A DNA stretch of 10,486 nucleotides, from assembly GCA_030622375.1 (NCBI GenBank), contig JAUXGC010000033.1:1-10486 (forward strand), written 5' to 3'. The notes under the pieces were generated by a model. It worked only from the letters and a program-made list of their open reading frames with translations. It was not told the DNA's origin and made no database searches. Source of the DNA: Sulfurovum sp. (GTDB taxonomy: Bacteria; Campylobacterota; Campylobacteria; Campylobacterales; Sulfurovaceae). The position numbers were made by a program, and so were the translations under genes. Positions 5,454 through 10,486 of this stretch are shown one piece after another (within the stretch, counting starts at the first letter, position 1; every line of letters starts with the position of its first letter).

Positions 5454-6509
5454 TTGCTACTATACATTCATATTCCTTACTGTGATTCAAAATGCCACTA
5501 CTGTAGCTTCAACTCTTACGTTGATAAGTTTGATACGCGTGAAGATTATATGATAGCCCTGCATAAACAACTCTCGTTTGAACTTAAGCGTTTTAGTGCC
5601 AAGCCGCACAGTATAGAGACAGTTTTTATAGGAGGTGGCACCCCCTCCACTGTTGCACCTGAACTGTATGTACCCATCTTTAATCTTCTCAAGCCCTATT
5701 TACAAAAAAATGCAGAGGTAACCACTGAAGCAAACCCAAACTCTGCTACAAAAGCGTGGCTAAAAGGCATGCGTGATTTAGGCGTAAACCGTGTGAGTTT
5801 TGGCGTCCAAAGTTTTGACTATGAAAAGCTAAAAGCCCTGAACCGTGCCCATAACCCACAACAAGCCAAAGATGCTATACTTCATGCCCATGAGTTAGGC
5901 ATCAAACACCTCTCGTTAGACCTAATCTACAATTACCAAGGTGACACAAAAAAGTTACTTTTAAATGACATAAAAGAGGCCTTTTTTCTTCCCATAGACC
6001 ATATATCAGCTTATGAACTTACCATTGAAGATGGTACCCAATTTTCTTCTACTCCACAAGTAAAACAAGAAGATGAAAACCTTGCTTTTTTTGTAAGCAA
6101 TGAGATAGAAAAACGAGGCTTCAAAGCCTATGAAATTTCCAACTTTGGAAGTTACCAGAGTAAGCACAATAGAGGATATTGGGAGACAAAAGACTACATG
6201 GGCACAGGAGCAGGAGCAGTAGGCTTTCTAAAAGACAGACGTTTTTACCCACAAACTGCTATAGAGGCATACATAGACAACCCACTAAAAATTACAGAAG
6301 AGATACTGAGTGCCGACAAATTGCTTACAGAGAAAATCTTTTTAGGACTGCGAAGCTCTCTAGGCATAAAAAAGTCTCTTCTGTCTGCAAAAATGATAGA
6401 AAAAGCAAATATACTTTGCAAAAATGGAAAACTTCTTTGCAAAAATAGATACTACTATAATGAAAATTTCTTTTTGAGTGATGAGTTAGCACTCTACATT
6501 TTAGGATAA
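5454..6509 (+). CDS. hemW: HemW-type radical SAM haem chaperone (HemN-like)
   Basis: A 351-residue radical SAM protein. CxxxCxxC (C10, C14, C17) binds the 4Fe-4S cluster; the residue pair after it is S-F rather than the C-N of true HemN, which argues for HemW, a haem-binding chaperone, over coproporphyrinogen III dehydrogenase. Further motifs are GGGTPS (60-65), TTEANPNS, GVNRVSFGVQSF, the SAM-site-like LSLDLIYN, YEISNF, and HNRGYW followed by YMGTGAGAVGF, typical of the HemW middle region. The start is TTG with a good ribosome binding site and gives MLLYIHIPYC, as in relatives. Many genomes annotate this gene as oxygen-independent coproporphyrinogen III oxidase; that remains the alternative. 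It is first in the plus-strand run and divergent from rppH, an arrangement I recall from Campylobacter jejuni. Confidence 0.9.
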   Translation: MLLYIHIPYCDSKCHYCSFNSYVDKFDTREDYMIALHKQLSFELKRFSAKPHSIETVFIGGGTPSTVAPELYVPIFNLLKPYLQKNAEVTTEANPNSATKAWLKGMRDLGVNRVSFGVQSFDYEKLKALNRAHNPQQAKDAILHAHELGIKHLSLDLIYNYQGDTKKLLLNDIKEAFFLPIDHISAYELTIEDGTQFSSTPQVKQEDENLAFFVSNEIEKRGFKAYEISNFGSYQSKHNRGYWETKDYMGTGAGAVGFLKDRRFYPQTAIEAYIDNPLKITEEILSADKLLTEKIFLGLRSSLGIKKSLLSAKMIEKANILCKNGKLLCKNRYYYNENFFLSDELALYILG

Positions 6510-6548
6510 TCTGTTAAAATACCATTAATTTAGAATCTAAGGCACGCA

Positions 6549-6932
6549 ATGTTTGGAATCGGTTTTACAGAAATAATGCTTATCTCTATTATCGCAATAC
6601 TTTTTTTAGGGCCAGATAAGCTTCCTGATGCGATGGTGCAAATGGCAAAATTTATCAAAAGTGTTAAAAAAACCATAGGAGAGGCAAAAAGTTCTCTTGA
6701 GGAAGAGATGAAAATATCAGACCTCAAAGATGAAGCATTAAAGTACAAAGCCCAACTTGACAATGCAACCAAAGAATTAAAAAGCTTTAAAAATATAGAC
6801 TTTGATGATATAACTGATGATATATCTATAGATAAAGAAGAGCCTGCACTTAAACCAAAAAATCCTTATATAGAGAGTAAAAAAGATACTGTAACCTTTA
6901 AGAAAAAAAGTGAAAAAAAAGGTGATGCATAA
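6549..6932 (+). CDS. tatB: Sec-independent translocase subunit TatB
   Basis: A 127-residue protein of TatA/B type: short periplasmic N-terminus MFGIGFTE, one membrane helix (about 6-20), the hinge FLGPDKLP (19-26), an amphipathic helix (about 27-60), then a charged, lysine/aspartate-rich cytoplasmic tail. The F-G start, E8 in the membrane segment and the 'LGPDKLP' hinge fit TatB better than TatA, as does its length and place before tatC. TatB and TatC form the receptor that recognises twin-arginine signal peptides of folded proteins. AAGG lies 6 nt before the ATG. The stop overlaps the tatC ATG by one base (TAATG), so the two are likely translationally coupled. No tatA is in the window, which is normal if it lies elsewhere. 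Confidence 0.92.
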   Translation: MFGIGFTEIMLISIIAILFLGPDKLPDAMVQMAKFIKSVKKTIGEAKSSLEEEMKISDLKDEALKYKAQLDNATKELKSFKNIDFDDITDDISIDKEEPALKPKNPYIESKKDTVTFKKKSEKKGDA

Positions 6933-7999
6933 TGTTTAGCGACTTAAAGCCTCATCTTGTTGAATTACGAAAAAGATTGGGACTCTCTATTCTCTCTATC
7001 TTTGTAATGTTTGTTTTTGCTTTTATCTTTCACAACCAAATACTCACATGGGTAACTCAACCACTCAATGATGCCTTAACAGAAGTGGGACTCATGATAG
7101 AGTCTAAAGATAAAGGTACATGGCATGTAGATATACCAGACAGCAATGTAACTACATCTACTGCACAAGAGGTACCAAAATCAGCAGCACAGCTCTCTTT
7201 AGAGGCTTCACATTCAGCAGACAAGCTTCAAAACACACTGAGCCTAGCTTCAAAAACATCTATAGAGCAAGACAATACAGTATTGGGCATGCTACTTAAA
7301 GAGGCTGCAATTGCTGCAAAAGAGACAGCCAAATCAACTCAAGAACTTAGTCAAGCCTTACAAGATTTAAATCTTAGTAAAAAAATAACATCTACTACAG
7401 ATAATACTTTTGGCGGAATGATAACGACACACCAAGTTGGAGGTGCATTTTTTGTAGCATTAAAAGTTTCATTCTTCGCAGCAATTCTTGCTGCACTTCC
7501 TTTCATTCTCTATCAGTTCTGGCTCTTTATATCACCGGGGTTATATAATAATGAAAAGAAAATGGTCATCCCTTTTGTTATAGGTGGATCTGTTATGTTT
7601 TTTATAGGTGTTATGTTTGCCTACTATGTTGTGACACCATTTGGATTTCAGTTTCTCATCACTTTTGGGTCATTTCTCTATACACCACTCATAAACATAG
7701 AGGATTATGTCGGATTTTTTACTAAAATTATGATGGGCTTTGGTGTTGCATTTGAACTGCCTGTTTTTGCCTATTTCCTTGCACTGCTTGGACTCATTAC
7801 CGACCGTACAATGATAGATTTTTTTAAATATGCTGTGATTATTATCTTTGTTTCAGCAGCACTTCTCACGCCTCCAGATATCTTAACTCAACTTCTTATG
7901 GCTGCGCCACTTATTTTATTATATGGCGCTTCTATTCTTATAGTACGTGCAGTAAACCCTGAAGTAAAAGAAGATGATGAAGAAGAAAGTAATAAATAA
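6932..7999 (+). CDS. tatC: Sec-independent translocase TatC with enlarged first periplasmic loop
   Basis: Inner-membrane core of the Tat translocon. Conserved landmarks are the cytoplasmic HLVELRKRL (8-16), FILYQFWLFISPGLYNNEKK (191-210, with the Phe/Pro/Glu equivalents of E. coli F94-P-E103), GFGVAFELPVF with its intramembrane Glu, and LLTPPD before the last helices. I count six hydrophobic helices, starting with about 17-34. The protein is 355 residues against about 250 usually. The excess sits between helix 1 (ending near TQPL, 42-45) and helix 2 (starting near 170): about 124 residues where E. coli has about 20-30. This insert is hydrophilic, Ala/Ser/Gln/Leu-rich and probably helical (about 83-148). 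Codon use looks like the neighbours and the frame is intact, so it appears to be a real domain. Follows tatB with a one-base overlap; queA comes 7 nt downstream. Confidence 0.95.
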   Translation: MFSDLKPHLVELRKRLGLSILSIFVMFVFAFIFHNQILTWVTQPLNDALTEVGLMIESKDKGTWHVDIPDSNVTTSTAQEVPKSAAQLSLEASHSADKLQNTLSLASKTSIEQDNTVLGMLLKEAAIAAKETAKSTQELSQALQDLNLSKKITSTTDNTFGGMITTHQVGGAFFVALKVSFFAAILAALPFILYQFWLFISPGLYNNEKKMVIPFVIGGSVMFFIGVMFAYYVVTPFGFQFLITFGSFLYTPLINIEDYVGFFTKIMMGFGVAFELPVFAYFLALLGLITDRTMIDFFKYAVIIIFVSAALLTPPDILTQLLMAAPLILLYGASILIVRAVNPEVKEDDEEESNK

Positions 8000-8006
8000 T
8001 TATTTT

Positions 8007-9029
8007 ATGGATAATGAACTATTTACAAAAAATTATGATTATGAACTCCCAAAAGAGTTTATAGCCACAACCCCTGTTTACCCTAGAGATTATGCAAAAC
8101 TCTTAGTATATAACAGAAAAACAGATACCATTACTCACACTATATTTAAAAATCTTTTAAACTTTGTCCCTAAAGAGTGTGATGTGTTTTTAAATGATAC
8201 CCGTGTCATTAAAGCACGTATCTTTGGAGAGAAAGAGAGTAGAGGCAAAGTAGAACTACTCTTCAATAAACCCCTAGATGCACATCACTATCTTGTACTT
8301 ATCCGTGGCAAAGTTAAAATAGGTACAAAACTTTTTTTTGATGACACTCTTGTTGCAACAGTAACTAAACTCAATAAAGATGGTTCACGCATTGTTAGCT
8401 TCACGCATAAAAATAGAGATATACGATTTGAGGAATTGGTACTTGCTTTAGACGCTATAGGACACATTCCTCTACCTCCATACATGCATAGAGAAGACAA
8501 TAAAGATGATGAGAGAGACTATCAGACCCTTTTTGCCAAACATGCAGGTGCAGTTGCCGCACCAACAGCATCTCTTCATTTTACACCTGAACTTTTTGAA
8601 GAGCTTGAAAAAAAACATAAAACACATAAAATAACTCTGCATGTAGGCGCAGGAACATTTAAGCCTGTAGAGGTAGAAGAGATACTAACACACCCCATGC
8701 ATTCAGAGTTTTTTCATATCTCACAAGAAGCAGCAAATATTTTAGATAGTAAAACACCTATCTTAGCCATAGGAACAACAGTAACAAGAACTTTGGAGCA
8801 TTACGTACGAACTGGAGAAACAAAAGGAGAGTGTGACCTTTTTTTAAATCCACATAACCCACCACAAAGAGTTACACATCTACTCACTAATTTTCATTTA
8901 CCTAAAAGTACCCTCATCATGCTTGTAAGCGCTTTTATAGGAAGAGAAAAAACATTACAATTATATCAGGAAGCCATAGAGAACAAATATAGATTTTTCT
9001 CTTATGGAGATGCGATGCTCATACTATAA
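8007..9029 (+). CDS. queA: S-adenosylmethionine:tRNA ribosyltransferase-isomerase
   Basis: Transfers and isomerises the ribosyl part of SAM onto 7-aminomethyl-7-deazaguanine at the tRNA wobble position, the penultimate step to queuosine. The 340-residue product shows the family order: YDYELPKEFIA near the start, FLNDTRVIKARIFG, GKVELLF, GHIPLPPYM, YQTLFAKHAGAVAAPTASLHF, HVGAGTFKPVE, HSEFFHI, IGTTVTRTLE and LLTNFHLPKSTLIMLVSAF. I chose ATG 8007-8009, just after the tatC stop, because the product then begins as in relatives; an in-frame ATG at 7974 would add 11 residues read out of the tatC tail and is less likely. The ribosome binding site is weak, so coupling to tatC translation is likely. 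The tatB-tatC-queA order is shared with Helicobacter and Campylobacter. Confidence 0.95.
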   Translation: MDNELFTKNYDYELPKEFIATTPVYPRDYAKLLVYNRKTDTITHTIFKNLLNFVPKECDVFLNDTRVIKARIFGEKESRGKVELLFNKPLDAHHYLVLIRGKVKIGTKLFFDDTLVATVTKLNKDGSRIVSFTHKNRDIRFEELVLALDAIGHIPLPPYMHREDNKDDERDYQTLFAKHAGAVAAPTASLHFTPELFEELEKKHKTHKITLHVGAGTFKPVEVEEILTHPMHSEFFHISQEAANILDSKTPILAIGTTVTRTLEHYVRTGETKGECDLFLNPHNPPQRVTHLLTNFHLPKSTLIMLVSAFIGREKTLQLYQEAIENKYRFFSYGDAMLIL

Positions 9030-9036
9030 GTGACCC

Positions 9037-9042
9037 AAAGGA
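9037..9042 (+). promoter_or_regulatory. Ribosome binding site of the split lipoprotein gene
   Basis: AAAGGA lies 7 nt before GTG 9050-9052 and directly after the queA stop. It marks GTG 9050 as the true start and shows that the interrupted gene still has its initiation signal. Confidence 0.65.
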
Positions 9043-9049
9043 TTTAAGA

Positions 9050-9685
9050 GTGAAAACCATACTACAGCAATTATTGATTCTACTTTTCTCTAGTTTCATA
9101 TTTACTGGGTGTGCTGAAAATGAAAGAAGTTACTACATATATCCAAATTATGACATTATCAAGCCTGAAACCACTTGTAGGCCCAACAGAGCAAATATTC
9201 AATAGTTGCTAAGTTCTTATTTGGGCAAGCCGTATGTTTGGGCAGAAGAGGGTCCAGATGCATTTGATTGCTCTGGACTTACATACAATATTTATGGCTC
9301 TATGGGCATAGATATACCTCGTGTAGCAAGAGAACAGGCAAAAATGGGTAAACGTGTTACTTTTTCAAATCTACAGTATGGTGACCTTATTTTCTTTGGA
9401 AATACAAACATAAGAAGTAGCTACATTAACCATGTGGGCATCTATCTTGGAGAAGGCTGGTTTGCACATGCCAACAGCACGAACAGAAAAGTCATAGTTA
9501 GTCATTTTAACAAAGAGCCTACCTATATAAAGCGAATGAAACTCTGCAGGCGTTATCTTAGCGAAGATGAACGAGGAGTCTATATGAGCTGTGATACACC
9601 AATTACAAAAATGAAAATTACAGATAGCCGATATACCACACCTTGGAAAACAGGCATGAGGCTACCAAAAAAAGCTGTGCCATAA
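9050..9685 (+). pseudogene. NlpC/P60 (C40) peptidase lipoprotein, interrupted by an in-frame TAG
   Basis: One continuous frame of 211 codons, broken only by TAG at 9203-9205 (codon 52). The first part starts at GTG with a good ribosome binding site and encodes a lipoprotein signal (MKTILQQLLILLFSSFIFTGC; lipidated Cys21). After the TAG comes an intact NlpC/P60 cysteine-peptidase domain: LGKPYVWAEEGPDAFDCSG with catalytic Cys74, YGDLIFF (110-116), NHVGIYLG with His128, and FAHAN with His140. Such enzymes cut peptide bonds in peptidoglycan stems, here at a membrane. The part after the TAG could start at TTG 9206 but has no ribosome binding site and would lack export. A single C-to-T change of CAG would explain the stop; sequencing error, recent decay, or read-through (the context is CAA-TAG-TTG) are all open. 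Follows queA by 20 bp. Confidence 0.8.
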
Positions 9686-9691
9686 GTTAGG

Positions 9692-9697
9692 TATAAT
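9692..9697 (+). promoter_or_regulatory. Possible -10 box directly before ruvX
   Basis: A perfect TATAAT ends 6 nt before the ruvX ATG. If used, transcription would start at or next to the A of the ATG and give a leaderless mRNA. No -35 hexamer is recognised 17 bp upstream. Confidence 0.35.
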
Positions 9698-9703
9698 ATC
9701 AAC

Positions 9704-10090
9704 ATGAAATTAGCAAGTATAGATGTAGGTCTTAAACGTATTGGTATAGCTATTTGTCTTGATGGGAGTATCGTTATACCACAAGATGCTATTTTTAGGG
9801 AAAACCGCAATCAAGCCGCAAAAGATATAAACTCTTTCTTATCTGAATGGAATATAGGAAAGCTCATTGTTGGGCTTCCCAAAGATGGCTCTAACTCTGA
9901 AGAGATGGAAAGACGCATTAAACATTTTGTTTCACTCTTGGAACTTAAAATTGAACTGGCATACCAGGATGAACAAGGCTCCAGCTTTGAAGCTAAAGAG
10001 CTTACCAAAGGTAGCTTCAAACATAAAAAAGATGGACGAATTGACTCTATAGCTGCAAAAATTATTTTAGAAAGATACTTAAAGATTTAA
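9704..10090 (+). CDS. ruvX: RuvX/YqgF-family nuclease (putative pre-16S rRNA nuclease / Holliday junction resolvase)
   Basis: A 128-residue RNase H-fold protein. MKLASIDVGLKRIGIA holds the first catalytic Asp (D7) and the family's DxGxKRIGxA motif; GKLIVGLPKDG (52-62) is the second signature; YQDEQGSSFEA (87-97) corresponds to the usual 'DER.TT..A' motif with Gln in place of Arg; DGRIDSIAAKIILERYL (110-126) carries the last Asp (D114). The family has been linked to maturation of the 16S rRNA 5' end and, in some species, to Holliday-junction cleavage. The start gives exactly the family N-terminus. There is no clear ribosome binding site, only a distant TTAGG. Gene ends one base before the convergent nagZ stop. 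Slightly shorter than the usual 135-150 residues, as is common in Campylobacterota. Confidence 0.93.
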   Translation: MKLASIDVGLKRIGIAICLDGSIVIPQDAIFRENRNQAAKDINSFLSEWNIGKLIVGLPKDGSNSEEMERRIKHFVSLLELKIELAYQDEQGSSFEAKELTKGSFKHKKDGRIDSIAAKIILERYLKI

Positions 10091-10091
10091 T

Positions 10092-10486
10092 TTATAACTT
10101 TTGTTTTAATTTTTGAATACGATTATATGCCTTATCAATACTTTCCATCTTCACGCCTCCACTTGTTATCAACAAAGCAATTGTATCTACTAATTTTTTT
10201 GTACTTACAGTTTTTCTTGGGTCTAACTGATTTCCAAAAAGTAAAATATCATCACCCGCATTGATGGCTAACTTAAGAGTATTTTTAAGTCCATACTTTT
10301 TACTTATGGCACCCATCTGCAAATCATCAGTAATCACAACACCATGATACCCAAGTTGCCATCGCAACTTTTTTGTTATAGTCTTATAAGAAAGACTCGC
10401 AGGGTATTTGGCATCTAGATTAGCATTACACACATGAGCTACCATCACACTGTCTGCCTTGTCTTTAAGCAGACGGTACGGCTCCA
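10092..10486 (-). CDS. nagZ: Family 3 glycoside hydrolase, NagZ-like beta-N-acetylhexosaminidase, C-terminal part (partial)
   Basis: The frame is open to the right edge, with 131 complete codons before the TAA at 10092-10094. It starts within the window at EPYRLL, then shows DSVMVAHV, YPASLS, LRWQLGYHGVVITDDLQMGAI and INAGDDILLFGNQ, the consecutive signatures of GH3 N-acetylglucosaminidases. The TDDL motif contains the aspartate nucleophile. The N-terminal barrel part with the KHFPGHG-type loop lies outside the window. NagZ removes N-acetylglucosamine from anhydro-muropeptides in wall recycling; single-domain size and C-terminal end fit NagZ, although a secreted GH3 glucosidase-like relative cannot be excluded without the N-terminus. 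Convergent with ruvX, with one base between the stops and so no room for a separate terminator. Confidence 0.87.
   Translation of the reverse strand, partial: EPYRLLKDKADSVMVAHVCNANLDAKYPASLSYKTITKKLRWQLGYHGVVITDDLQMGAISKKYGLKNTLKLAINAGDDILLFGNQLDPRKTVSTKKLVDTIALLITSGGVKMESIDKAYNRIQKLKQKL

Noticed and set aside
7974..8006. Earlier ATG as the queA start, overlapping tatC
   Set aside because: The extra 11 residues are a shifted reading of the tatC tail and have no match to QueA N-termini known to me.
9206..9685. Stand-alone cytoplasmic NlpC/P60 gene starting at TTG
   Set aside because: No ribosome binding site before the TTG, the domain start is cramped against it, and the same frame upstream encodes a lipoprotein signal with a good start.
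10085..10100. Bidirectional terminator between ruvX and nagZ
   Set aside because: Only one base separates the stop codons and no hairpin with a U-tract is visible around them.

Overview
The window is AT-rich, densely packed bacterial chromosome. Gene content and order point to the Campylobacterota (epsilon-proteobacteria), most likely a Sulfurovum/Sulfurimonas-like lineage. The strongest pointers are HobA, a DnaA-binding replication protein known only from this group, a minimal HolB, and a FolP with a long N-terminal extension. From memory, the order queA-tatC-tatB-hemW // rppH-lysC-hobA-holB-folP is the same as in Campylobacter jejuni, and the blocks rppH-lysC-hobA-holB-folP and tatB-tatC-queA also occur in Helicobacter pylori.

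Region 1 (1-1298) is accessory. It holds the N-terminal part of a SNF2-type helicase (minus strand, running off the left edge), a truncated YafQ/RelE-type toxin gene, and a complete RelB/DinJ-type antitoxin gene. The antitoxin has a near-consensus promoter embedded in a perfect 9-bp inverted repeat, a likely autoregulatory operator. The toxin stops just where its catalytic C-terminal half should begin, and the helicase frame starts there without a normal start codon. A recombination junction near 820-830 explains both.

Region 2 (1299-5347, minus strand) is a housekeeping operon: rppH (mRNA 5'-end processing), lysC (first step of lysine/threonine/methionine and diaminopimelate synthesis), hobA and holB (chromosome replication) and folP (folate). 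Its genes abut or overlap, except for a hairpin with a GTAG foot (REP-like) just before folP.

Region 3 (5348-9029, plus strand) starts from a 106-bp divergent intergenic region. It encodes HemW (radical-SAM haem chaperone, TTG start), TatB and TatC (twin-arginine export; TatC has about 100 extra residues in its first periplasmic loop) and QueA (queuosine tRNA modification).

Region 4 (9050-10486) holds an NlpC/P60 cell-wall-hydrolase lipoprotein gene split by an in-frame TAG at 9203-9205, ruvX, and the 3' end of a convergent family-3 beta-N-acetylhexosaminidase (NagZ-like) gene. The ruvX and nagZ stop codons are one base apart.

I saw no tRNA, rRNA, CRISPR array, transposase or classical rho-independent terminator. 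No stretch longer than 300 bases lacks a gene. The core is well conserved and well known; the oddities are the toxin/helicase junction, the amber codon, the TatC loop and the REP-like hairpin. I do not see clear evidence of a wholly new system.
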